Under the pieces are notes generated by a model. It ran no database searches. It was not told the origin of the DNA and was given only the letters and a program-made list of their open reading frames with translations. A stretch of 64,000 nucleotides of DNA from NCBI RefSeq assembly GCF_032854445.1, contig NW_027018088.1, positions 22,868-86,867 on the forward strand, in the 5' to 3' direction. This document shows positions 1 through 11,200 of this stretch, one piece after another. The stretch is from Liolophura sinensis. Its lineage: Eukaryota; Mollusca; Polyplacophora; Chitonida; Chitonidae. A program made the position numbers and the translations under genes. Numbering within the stretch: position 1 is the first letter of the stretch; every line of letters starts with the position of its first letter.

Positions 1-936
1 TTGGTTTCCATGGAGTAAGAGCCGTTGCTGGGCACGTGATCTTGACATCAATGATTATTCATTTGTGGCTACAGCCAAAAGTATTGGTCGGAGAGCAACG
101 CGGTTTGCACCATTCGATTTCTCGTCAAAAAATACGTCGGATTAGCCTCTTACCAGCAGCATTGGAACAGTTTCTCCACTTTTGGATTTTTGCCTGGTAT
201 TTTTTCTAATTGAAATCGGCTACATTAACTATGTACAATCGCGACTGGTCATTACTATATTCAACTTTTCATTATAAGTTATGTGCCCTTCGGTAGCCCA
301 GACGACTTCAAATCTTTGGGCAAAGCTCATTTAACTCACCCAGCAAATGTCTTACTTCTAAGTCGAAGACAAACTCAATGTCTTTATCTACATGTAGAAA
401 AACCACACCATTTGTATATAAAGAAAACACAAGGTACTTGATACAGTCCGCTGTAGAAAGTACAATTGAACACTGACCCACATCAATAAGGTGCCAAAAG
501 ATGCGCAATTGGGCCAGGCATCTCCAGCTGTTGAAAAATTGCAAATTTCCTTGGTTTCCATGGAGTAAGAGCCGTTGCTGGGCACGTGATCTTGACATCA
601 ATGATTATTCATTTGTGGCTACTGCCAAAAGTATTGGTCGGAGAGCAACGTGGTTTGCACCATTCGATTTCTCGTCAAAAAATACGTCGGATTAGCCTCT
701 TACCAGCAGCATTGGAACAGTTTTTCCACTTTTGGATTTTTGCCTGGTATTTTTTCTAATTGAAATCGGCTACATTAACTATGTACAATCGCGACTGGTC
801 ATTACTATATTCAACTTTTCATTATAAGTTATGTGCCCTTCGGTAGCCCAGACGACGTCAAATCTTTGGGCAAAGCTCATTTAACTCACCCAGCAAATGT
901 CTTATTTCTAAGTCGAAGACAAACTCAATGTCTTTA

Positions 937-948
937 TCTACATGTAGA
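937..948. other. 12-bp perfect palindrome, one per monomer (representative)
   Basis: tctacatgtaga equals its own reverse complement. It lies at phase 437-448, 16 bp before the TATA-like element, and is kept in almost every copy of both arms. Exceptions include the junction-proximal copy (tctacatatag at 30251) and copies with an A-to-G change just after it (catgtagg, e.g. 18151, 21467, 25308, 28057). It could be a site for a dimeric DNA-binding protein. It is also where the 201-bp deletions at 1498 and 2953 begin. Confidence 0.6.
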
Positions 949-964
949 AAAACCACACCATTTG

Positions 965-972
965 TATATAAA
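965..972 (+). promoter_or_regulatory. TATA-box-like element, one per monomer (representative)
   Basis: TATATAAA matches the TATA consensus TATAWAAR exactly and sits at phase 465-472, followed by the A-run. Nearly every copy keeps it: + strand in the left arm, - strand in the right arm. The two arms would therefore transcribe toward each other if it were active. The last left-arm copy has lost it (gtacataaaa at 30279-30288). No initiator or downstream element is evident, so promoter function is inference from one short AT-rich motif that could occur by chance. Confidence 0.35.
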
Positions 973-1050
973 AAAAACACAAGGTACATGATAAAGTCTG
1001 CTGTAAAAAGTACAATTGAACACTGACCCACATCAATAAGGTGCCAAAAG

Positions 1051-1956
1051 ATGCGCAATTGGGCCAGGCATCTCCAGCTGTTGAAAAATTGCAAATTTCC
1101 TTGGTTTCCATGGAGTAAGAGCCGTTGCTGGGCACGTGATCTTGACATCAATGATTATTCATTTGTGGCTACAGCCAAAAGTATTGGTCGGAGAGCAACG
1201 CGGTTTGCACCATTCGATTTCTCGTCAAAAAATACGTCGGATTAGCCTCTTACCAGCAGCATTGGAACAGTTTTTCCACTTTTGGATTTTTGCCTGGTAT
1301 TTTTTCTAATTGAAATCGGCTACATTAACTATGTACAATCGCGACTGGTCATTACTATATTCAACTTTTCATTATAAGTTATGTGCCCTTCGGTAGCCCA
1401 GACGACGTCAAATCTTTGGGCCAAGCCCATTTAACTCACCCAGCAAATGTCTTACTTCTAAGTCGAAGACAAACTCAATGTCTTTATCTACATGTAGAGG
1501 AAATAAATGATTATTCATTTGTGGCTACAGCCAAAAGTATTGGTCGGAGAGCAACGTGGTTTGCACCATTCGATTTCTCGTCAAAAAATACGTCGGATTA
1601 GCCTCTTACCAGCAGCATTGGAACAGTTTTTCCACTTTTGGATTTTTGCCTGGTATTTTGTCTAATTGAAATCGGCTACATTAACTATGTACAATCGCGA
1701 CTGGTCATTACTATATTCAACTTTTCATTATAAGTTATGTGCCCTTCGGTAGCCCAGACGACGTCAAATCTTTGGGCAAAGCCCATTTAACTCACCCAGC
1801 AGTTGTCTTACTTCTAAGTCGAAGACAAACTCAATGTCTTTATCTACATGTAGAAAAACCACACCATTTGTATATAAAGAAAACACAAGGTACTTGATAC
1901 AGTCCGCTGTAAAAAGTACAATTGAACACTGACCCACATCAATAAGGTGCCAAAAG
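1051..1956 (+). repeat. Deleted monomer pair, copy 1 (906 bp)
   Basis: Phases 1-448 (1051-1498) are joined to phases 100-550 (1506-1956) through a 7-bp filler ggaaata at 1499-1505. Phases 449-550 and 1-99 are missing, 201 bp in total, for a net loss of 194 bp. The lost part includes the TATA-like element, the A-run, the phase-1 ATG and the CACGTG core. The left breakpoint is the last base of the 12-bp palindrome. The second half carries the cgtggtttgc variant. Confidence 0.93.
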
Positions 1957-2505
1957 ATGCGCAATTGGGCCAGGCATCTCCAGCTGTTGAAAAATTGCAA
2001 ATTTCCTTGGTTTCCATGGAGTAAGAGCCGTTGCTGGGCACGTGATCTTGACATCAATGATTATTCATTTGTGGCTACAGCCAAAAGTATTGGTCGGAGA
2101 GCAACGCGGTTTGCACCATTCGATTTCTCGTCAAAAATACGTCGGATTAGCCTCTTACCAGCAGCATTGGAACAGTTTCTCCACTTTTGGACATTTGCCT
2201 GGTATTTTTTCTAATTGAAATCGGCTACATTAACTATGTACAATCGCGACTGGTCATTACTATATTCAACTTTTCATTATAAGTTATGTGCCCTTCGGTA
2301 GCCCAGACGACGTCAAATCTTTGGGCAAAGCTCATTTAACTCACCCAGCAAATGTCTTATTTCTAAGTCGAAGACAAACTCAATGTCTTTATCTACATGT
2401 AGAAAAACCACACCATTTGTATATAAAAAAAACACAAGGTACATGATAAAGTCTGCTGTAAAAAGTACAATTGAACACTGACCCACATCAATAAGGTGCC
2501 AAAAG

Positions 2506-3411
2506 ATGCGCAATTGGGCCAGGCATCTCCAGCTGTTGAAAAATTGCAAATTTCCTTGGTTTCCATGGAGTAAGAGCCGTTGCTGGGCACGTGATCTTGA
2601 CATCAATGATTATTCATTTGTGGCTACAGCCAAAAGTATTGGTCGGAGAGCAACGCGGTTTGCACCATTCGATTTCTCGTCAAAAAATACGTCGGATTAG
2701 CCTCTTACCAGCAGCATTGGAACAGTTTTTCCACTTTTGGATTTTTGCCTGGTATTTTTTCTAATTGAAATCGGCTACATTAACTATGTACAATCGCGAC
2801 TGGTCATTACTATATTCAACTTTTCATTATAAGTTATGTGCCCTTCGGTAGCCCAGACGACGTCAAATCTTTGGGCCAAGCCCATTTAACTCACCCAACA
2901 AATGTCTTACTTCTAAGTCGAAGACAAACTCAATGTCTTTATCTACATGTAGATGAAATAAATGATTATTCATTTGTGGCTACAGCCAAAAGTATTGGTC
3001 GGAGAGCAACGTGGTTTGCACCATTCGATTTCTCGTCAAAAAATACGTCGGATTAGCCTCTTACCAGCAGCATTGGAACAGTTTTTCCACTTTTGGATTT
3101 TTGCCTGGTATTTTGTCTAATTGAAATCGGCTACATTAACTATGTACAATCGCGACTGGTCATTACTATATTCAACTTTTCATTATAAGTTATGTGCCCT
3201 TCGGTAGCCCAGACGACGTCAAATCTTTGGGCAAAGCCCATTTAACTCACCCAGCAGTTGTCTTACTTCTAAGTCGAAGACAAACTCAATGTCTTTATCT
3301 ACATGTAGAAAAACCACACCATTTGTATATAAAGAAAACACAAGGTACTTGATACAGTCCGCTGTAAAAAGTACAATTGAACACTGACCCACATCAATAA
3401 GGTGCCAAAAG
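2506..3411 (+). repeat. Deleted monomer pair, copy 2 (906 bp)
   Basis: The deletion structure is the same as at 1051-1956: phases 1-448 end at 2953, the filler is tgaaata (2954-2960), and phase 100 resumes at 2961. It differs from copy 1 by the first filler base and by cccaacaaatg for cccagcaaatg near 2896. The shared breakpoints and filler show that this is a duplicate of one event and not a second deletion. Confidence 0.93.
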
Positions 3412-6400
3412 ATGCGCAATTGGGCCAGGCATCTCCAGCTGTTGAAAAATTGCAAATTTCCTTGGTTTCCATGGAGTAAGAGCCGTTGCTGGGCACGTGA
3501 TCTTGACATCAATGATTATTCATTTGTGGCTACAGCCAAAAGTATTGGTCGGAGAGCAACGCGGTTTGCACCATTCGATTTCTCGTCAAAAAATACGTCG
3601 GATTAGCCTCTTACCAGCAGCATTGGAACAGTTTCTCCACTTTTGGATATTTGCCTGGTATTTTTTCTAATTGAAATCGGCTACATTAACTATGTACAAT
3701 CGCGACTGGTCATTACTATATTCAACTTTTCATTATAAGTTATGTGCCCTTCGGTAGCCCAGACGACGTCAAATCTTTGGGCAAAGCCCATTTAACTCAC
3801 CCAGCAAATGTCTTATTTCTAAGTCGAAGACAAACTCAATGTCTTTATCTACATGTAGAAAAACCACACCATTTGTATATAAAAAAAACACAAGGTACAT
3901 GATAAAGTCTGCTGTAAAAAGTACAATTGAACACTGACCCACATCAATAAGGTGCCAAAAGATGCGCAATTGGGCCAGGCATCTCCAGCTGTTGAAAAAT
4001 TGCAAATTTCCTTGGTTTCCATGGAGTAAGAGCCGTTGCTGGGCACGTGATCTTGACATCAATGATTATTCATTTGTGGCTACAGCCAAAAGTATTGGTC
4101 GGAGAGCAACGCGGTTTGCACCATTCGATTTCTCGTCAAAAAATACGTCGGATTAGCCTCTTACCAGCAGCATTGGAACAGTTTCTCCACTTTTGGATTT
4201 TTGCCTGGTATTTTTTCTAATTGAAATCGGCTACATTAACTATGTACAATCGCGACTGGTCATTACTATATTCAACTTTTCATTATAAGTTATGTGCCCT
4301 TCGGTAGCCCAGACGACGTCAAATCTTTGGGCCAAGCCCATTTAACTCACCCAGCAAATGTCTTATTTCTAAGTCGAAGACAAACTCAATGTCTTTATCT
4401 ACATGTAGAAAAACCACACCATTTGTATATAAAAAAAACACAAGGTACATGATAAAGTCTGCTGTAAAAAGTACAATTGAACACTGACCCACATCAATAA
4501 GGTGCCAAAAGATGCGCAATTGGGCCAGGCATCTCCAGCTGTTGAAAAATTGCAAATTTCCTTGGTTTCCATGGAGTAAGAGCCGTTGCTGGGCACGTGA
4601 TCTTGACATCAATGATTATTCATTTGTGGCTACAGCCAAAAGTATTGGTCGGAGAGCAACGCGGTTTGCACCATTCGATTTCTCGTCAAAAAATACGTCG
4701 GATTAGCCTCTTACCAGCAGCATTGGAACAGTTTTTCCACTTTTGGATTTTTGCCTGGTATTTTTTCTAATTGAAATCGGCTACATTAACTATGTACAAT
4801 CGCGACTGGTCATTACTATATTCAACTTTTCATTATAAGTTATGTGCCCTTCGGTAGCCCAGACGACGTCAAATCTTTGGGCCAAGCCCATTTAACTCAC
4901 CCAGCAAATGTCTTACTTCTAAGTTGAAGACAAACTCAATGTCTTTATCTACATGTAGAAAAACCACACCATTTGTATATAAAGAAAACACAAGGTACTT
5001 GATACAGTCCGCTGTAGAAAGTACAATTGAACACTGACCCACATCAATAAGGTGCCAAAAGATGCGCAATTGGGCCAGGCATCTCCAGCTGTTGAAAAAT
5101 TGCAAATTTCCTTGGTTTCCATGGAGTAAGAGCCGTTGCTGGGCACGTGATCTTGACATCAATGATTATTTATTTGTGGCTACTGCCAAAAGTATTGGTC
5201 GGAGAGCAACGTGGTTTGCACCATTCGATTTCTCGTCAAAAAATACGTCGGATTAGCCTCTTACCAGCAGCATTGGAACAGTTTTTTCCACTTTTGGATT
5301 TTTGCCTGGTATTTTGTCTAATTGAAATCGGCTACATTAACTATGTACAATCGCGACTGGTCATTACTATATTCAACTTTTCATTATAAGTTATGTGCCC
5401 TTCGGTAGCCCAGACGACGTCAAATCTTTGGGCCAAGCCCATTTAACTCACCCAGCAGTTGTCTTACTTCTAAGTCGAAGACAAACTCAATGTCTTTATC
5501 TACATGTAGAAAAACCACACCATTTGTATATAAAGAAAACACAAGGTACTTGATACAGTCCGCTGTAAAAAGTACAATTGAACACTGACCCACATCAATA
5601 AGGTGCCAAAAGATGCGCAATTGGGCCAGGCATCTCCAGCTGTTGAAAAATTGCAAATTTCCTTGGTTTCCATGGAGTAAGAGCCGTTGCTGGGCACGTG
5701 ATCTTGACATCAATGATTATTCATTTGTGGCTACAGCCAAAAGTATTGGTCGGAGAGCAACGCGGTTTACACCATTCGATTTCTCGTCAAAAAATACGTC
5801 GGATTAGCCTCTTACCAGCAGCATTGGAACAGTTTTTCTACTTTTGGATTTTTGCCTGGTCTTTTTGCGAATTGAAATCGGCTACATTAACTATGTACAA
5901 TCGCGACTGGTCATTACTATATTCAACTTTTCATTATAAGTTATGTGCCCTTCGGTAGCCCAGACGACGTCAAATCTTTGGGCAAAGCCCATTTAACTCA
6001 CCCAGCAGTTGTCTTACTTCTAAGTCGAAGACAAACTCAATGTCTTTATCTACATGTAGAAAAACCACACCATTTGTATATAAAAAAAACACAAGGTACT
6101 TGATACAGTCCGCTGTAAAAAGTACAATTGAACACTGACCCACATCAATAAGGTGCCAAAAAATGTGCAATTGGGCCAGGCATCTCCAGCTGTTGAAAAA
6201 TTGCAAATTTCCTTGGTTTCCATGGAGTAAGAGCCGTTGCTGGGCACGTGATCTTGACATCAATGATTATTCATTTGTGGCTACAGCCAAAAGTATTAGT
6301 CGGAGAGCAACGCGGTTTGCACAATTCGATTTCTCGTCAAAAAATACGTCGGATTAGCCTCTTACCAGCAGCATTGGAACAGTTTTTCTACTTTTGGATT

Positions 6401-8281
6401 TTTGCCTGGTCTTTTTGCGAATTGAAATCGGCTACATTAACTATGTACAATCGCGACTGGTCATTACTATATTCAACTTTTCATTATAAGTTATGTGCCC
6501 TTCGGTAGCCCAGACGACGTCAAATCTTTGGGCCAAGCCCATTTAACTCACCCAGCAAATGTCTTACTTCTAAGTCGAAGACAAACTCAATGTCTTTATC
6601 TACATGTAGAAAAAACCACACCATTTGTATATAAAAAAAACACAAGGTACATGATAAAGTCTGCCGTAAAAAGTACAATTGAACACTGACCCACATCAAT
6701 AAGGTGCCAAAAGATGCGCAATTGGGCAGGCATCTCCAGCTGTTGAAAAATTGCAAATTTCTATGGTTCCCATGGAGTAAGAGCCGTTGCTGGGCACGTG
6801 ATCTTGACATCAATGATTATTCATTTGTGGCTACAGCCAAAAGTATTGGTCGGAGAGCAACGCGGTTTGCACCATTCGATTTCTCGTCAAAAAATACGTC
6901 GAATTAGCCTCTTACCAGCAGCATTGGAACAGTTTTTCTACTTTTGGATTTTTGCCTGGTCTTTTTGCGAATTGAAATCGGCTACATTAACTATGTACAA
7001 TCGCGACTGGTCATTACTATATTCAACTTTTCATCATAAGTTATGTGCCCTTCGGTAGCCCAGACGACGTCAAATCTTTGGGCCAAGCCCATTTAACTCA
7101 CCCAGCAAATGTCTTACTTCTAAGTCGAAGACAAACTCAATGTCTTTATCTACATGTAGAAAAACCACACCATTTGTATATAAAAAAAACACAAGGTACT
7201 TGATACAGTCCGCTGTAAAAAGTACAATTGAACACTGACCCACATCAATAAGGTGCCAAAAGATGCGCAATTGGGCCAGGCATCTCCAGCTGTTGAAAAA
7301 TTGCAAATTTCCTTGGTTTCCATGGAGTAAGAGCCGTTGCTGGGCACGTGATCTTGACATCAATGATTATTCATTTGTGGCTACAGCCAAAAGTATTGGT
7401 CGGAGAGCAACGCGGTTTGCACCATTCGATTTCTCGTCAAAAAATACGTCGGATTAGCCTCTTACCAGCAGCATTGGAACAGTTTTTCTACTTTTGGATT
7501 TTTGCCTGGTCTTTTTGCGAATTGAAATCGGCTACATTAACTATGTACAATCGCGACTGGTCATTACTATATTCAACTTTTCATCATAAGTTATGTGCCC
7601 TTCGGTAGCCCAGACGACGTCAAATCTTTGGGCCAAGCCCATTTAACTCACCCAGCAAATGTCTTACTTCTAAGTCGAAGACAAACTCAATGTCTTTATC
7701 TACATGTAGAAAAACCACACCATTTGTATATAAAAAAAACACAAGGTACTTGATACAGTCCGCTGTAAAAAGTACAATTGAACACTGACCCACATCAATA
7801 AGGTGCAAAAAGATGCGCAATTGGGCCAGGCATCTCCAGCTGTTGAAAAATTGCAAATTTCTATGGTTTCCATGGAGTAAGAGCCGTTGCTGGGCACGTG
7901 ATCTTGACATCAATGATTATTCATTTGTGGCTACAGCCAAAAGTATTGGTCGGAGAGCAACGCGGTTTGCACCATTCGATTTCTCGTCAAAAAATACGTC
8001 GGATTAGTCTCTTACCAGCAGCATTGGAACAGTTTTTCTACTTTTGGATTTTTGCCTGGTCTTTTTGCGAATTGAAATCGGCTACATTAACTATGTACAA
8101 TCGCGACTGGTCATTACTATATTCAACTTTTCATTATAAGTTATGTGCCCTTCGGTAGCCCAGACGACGTCAAATCTTTGGGCAAAGCCCATTTAACTCA
8201 CCCAGCAGTTGTCTTACTTCTAAGTCGAAGACAAACTCAATGTCTTTATCTACATGTAGAAAAACCACACCATTTGTATAT

Positions 8282-8294
8282 AAAAAAAAAAAAA
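8282..8294 (+). repeat. Expanded A13 tract
   Basis: The usual A8 followed by cacaagg is replaced by thirteen A running straight into gg, so the cac is lost. Together with A9-A10 forms elsewhere (e.g. 14332, 15982, 17092) it shows that this tract is the main length-variable site in the monomer. Confidence 0.85.
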
Positions 8295-11200
8295 GGTACT
8301 TGATACAGTCTGCTGTAAAAAGTACAATTGAACACTGACCCACATCAATAAGGTGCCAAAAAATGTGCAATTGGGCCAGGCATCTCCAGCTGTTGAAAAA
8401 TTGCAAATTTCCTTGGTTTCCATGGAGTAAGAGCCGTTGCTGGGCACGTGATCTTGACATCAGTGAGTATTCATTTGTGGCTATAGCCAAAAGTATTGGT
8501 CGGAGAGCAACGCGGTTTGCACCATTCGATTTCTCGTCAAAAAATACGTCGGATTAGCCTCTTACCAGCAGCATTGGAACAGTTTTTCCACTTTTGGATT
8601 TTTGCCTGGTATTTTTTCTAATTGAAATCGGCTACATTAACTATGTACAATCGCGACTGGTCATTACTATATTCAACTTTTCATTATAAGTTATGTGCCC
8701 TTCGGTAGCCCAGACGACGTCAAATCTTTGGGCCAAGCCCATTTTACTCACCCAGCAAATGTCTTACTTCTAAGTCGAAGACAAACTCAATGTCTTTATC
8801 TACATGTAGAAAAACCACACCATTTGTATATAAAAAAAACACAAGGTACATGATAAAGTCTGCTGTAAAAAGTACAATTGAACACTGACCCACATCAATA
8901 AGGTGCCAAAAGATGCGCAATTGGGCCAGGCATCTCCAGCTGTTGAAAAATTGCAAATTTCTATGGTTCCCATGGAGTAAGAGCCGTTGCTGGGCACGTG
9001 ATCTTGACATCAATGGTTATTCATTTGTGGCTACAGCCAAAAGTATTGGTCGGAGAGCAACGCGGTTTGCACCATTCGATTTCTCGTCCAAAAATACGTC
9101 GGATTAGCCTCTTACCAGCAGCATTGGAACAGTTTTTCTACTTTTGGATTTTTGCCTGGTCTTTTTGCGAATTGAAATCGGCTACATTAACTATGTACAA
9201 TCGCGACTGGTCATTACTATATTCAACTTTTCATTATAAGTTATGTGCCCTTCGGTAGCCCAGACGACGTCAAATCTTTGGGCCAAGCCCATTTAACTCA
9301 CGCAGCAAATGTCTTACTTCTAAGTCGAAGGCAAACTCAATGTCTTTATCTACATGTAGAAAAACCATACCATTTGTATATAAAAAAAACACAAGGTACT
9401 TGATACAGTCCGCTGTAAAAAGTACAATTGAACACTGACCCACATCAATAAGGTGCCAAAAGATGCGCAATTGGGCCAGGCATCTCCAGCTGTTGAAAAA
9501 TTGCAAATTTCTATGGTTTCCATGGAGTAAGAGCCGTTGCTGGGCACGTGATCTTGACATCAATAATTACTCATTTGTGGCTACAGCCAAAAGTATTCGT
9601 CGGAGAGCAACGCGGTTTGCACCATTCGATTTCTCGTCAAAAAATACGTCGGATTAGCCTCTTACCAGCAGCATTGGAACAGTTTTTCTACTTTTGGATT
9701 TTTGCCTGGTCTTTTTGCGAATTGAAATCGGCTACATTAACTATGTACAATCGCGACTGGTCATTACTATATTCAACTTTTCATTATAAGTTATGTGCCC
9801 TTCGGTAGCCCAGACGACGTCAAATCTTTGGGCCAAGCCCATTTAACTCACCCAGCAGTTGTCTTACTTCTAAGTCGAAGACAAACTCAATGTCTTTATC
9901 TACATGTAGAAAAACCACACCATTTGTATATAAAAAAAACACAAGGTACTTGATACAGTCCGCTGTAATAAGTACAATTGAACACTGACCCACATCAATA
10001 AGGTGCCAAAAAATGTGCAATTGGGCCAGGCATCTCCAGCTGTTGAAAAATTGCAAATTTCCTTGGTTTCCATGGAGTAAGAGCAGTTGCTGGGCACGTG
10101 ATCTTGACATCAATGATTATTCATTTGTGGCTATAGCCAAAAGTATTGGTCGGAGAGCAACGCGGTTTGCACCATTCGATTTCTCGTCAAAAAATACGTC
10201 GGATTAGCCTCTTACCAGCAGCATTGGAACAGTTTTTCCACTTTTGGATTTTTGCCTGGTATTTTTTCTAATTGAAATCGGCTACATTAACTATGTACAA
10301 TCGCGACTGGTCATTACTATATTCAACTTTTCATTATAAGTTATGTGCCCTTCGGTAGCCCAGACGACGTCAAATCTTTGGGCCAAGCCCATTTTACTCA
10401 CCCAGCAAATGTCTTACTTCTAAGTCGAAGACAAACTCAATGTCTTTATCTACATGTAGAAAAACCACACCATTTGTATATAAAAAAAACACAAGGTACA
10501 TGATAAAGTCTGCTGTAAAAAGTACAATTGAACACTGACCCACATCAATAAGGTGCCAAAAGATGCGCAATTGGGCCAGGCATCTCCAGCTGTTGAAAAA
10601 TTGCAAATTTCTATGGTTCCCATGGAGTAAGAGCCGTTGCTGGGCACGTGATCTTGACATCAATGATTATTCATTTGTGGCTACAGCCAAAAGTATTGGT
10701 CGGAGAGCAACGCGGTTTGCACCATTCGATTTCTCGTCAAAAAATACGTCGGATTAGCTTCTTACCAGCAGCATTGGAACAGTTTTTCTACTTTTGGATT
10801 TTTGCCTGGTCTTTTTGCGAATTGAAATCGGCTACATTAACTATGTACAATCGCGACTGGTCATTACTATATTCAACTTTTCATTATAAGTTATGTGCCC
10901 TTCGGTAGCCCAGACGACGTCAAATCTTTGGGCCAAGCCCATTTTACTCACCCAGCAAATGTCTTACTTCTAAGTCGAAGACAAACTCAATGTCTTTATC
11001 TACATGTAGAAAAACCACACCATTTGTATATAAAAAAAACACAAGGTACATGATAAAGTCTGCCGTGAAAAGTACAATTGAACACTGACCCACATCAATA
11101 AGGTGCCAAAAGATGCGCAATTGGGCCAGGCATCTCCAGCTGTTGAAAAATTGCAAATTTCTATGGTTCCCATGGAGTAAGAGCCGTTGCTGGGCACGTG

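Larger units (their letters stand above)
501..1050 (+). repeat. Reference monomer with internal landmarks
   Basis: A full 550-bp copy used to define phase. Landmarks are: the ATG at phase 1; CACGTG core at 583-590 (phase 83-90, cacgtgat); a CpG-rich stretch around 641-692 containing gtcggagagcaacg and aatacgtcgg; the variable segment ggtattttttctaattg near 746-762; gacgacgtcaaatc near 851; the 12-bp palindrome tctacatgtaga at 937-948; TATATAAA at 965-972 running into an A8 tract (970-977); and gtacaattgaacactgaccc near the end. No tRNA, 5S rRNA or snRNA sequence is recognisable. Open frames exist on both strands (97 and 65 codons on -, 64 on +) but none resembles a known family. Confidence 0.9.
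1051..3961 (+). repeat. 1455-bp higher-order unit, two tandem copies
   Basis: Bases 1051-2505 (a 906-bp deleted pair plus a 549-bp monomer) are followed by 2506-3961 (906 plus 550 bp) with the same variant order. Shared markers include cttatttcta, gtattttgtctaattg and the cagcagttgtc form. Differences are few: five versus six A in ctcgtcaaaaa(a)tacg, and ttggacatttgcc at 2187 versus ttggatatttgcc at 3643. The array resumes ordinary 550-bp monomers after 3961. Confidence 0.85.
1..5860 (+). repeat. Left-edge subfamily block
   Basis: All copies here read ggtattttttctaattg or ggtattttgtctaattg at phase ~246-262, and all have ccttggtttcc. The gcgaattg form appears first at 5861 (ggtctttttgcgaattg) and then dominates to 30 kb. 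The ctatggtt form first appears at 6762. This edge is therefore a distinct homogenisation domain. It also contains the 1455-bp unit and most of the aaagaaaacac (interrupted A-run) copies. Confidence 0.75.

Noticed and set aside
308-360. CENP-B box
   Set aside because: The - strand gtcttcgacttagaagtaag has TTCG followed by A at the right distance but lacks the required CGGG. No better match was seen on either strand.
308-601. 97-codon - strand open frame recurring in most monomers (and 64-, 65-, 86-codon frames)
   Set aside because: The frames recur only because one sequence is repeated. Single-base indels in the A-run and elsewhere convert the 97-codon frame to 72- or 92-codon versions without sign of selection. 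There is no recognisable domain or gene context, and many overlap each other on both strands.
841-865. CRE-like site tgacgtc near phase 350
   Set aside because: It matches seven of eight bases of the CRE on one strand only and is frequently changed (gacgttgtc, gacgtcttc) in the right arm, so there is no sign of conservation.
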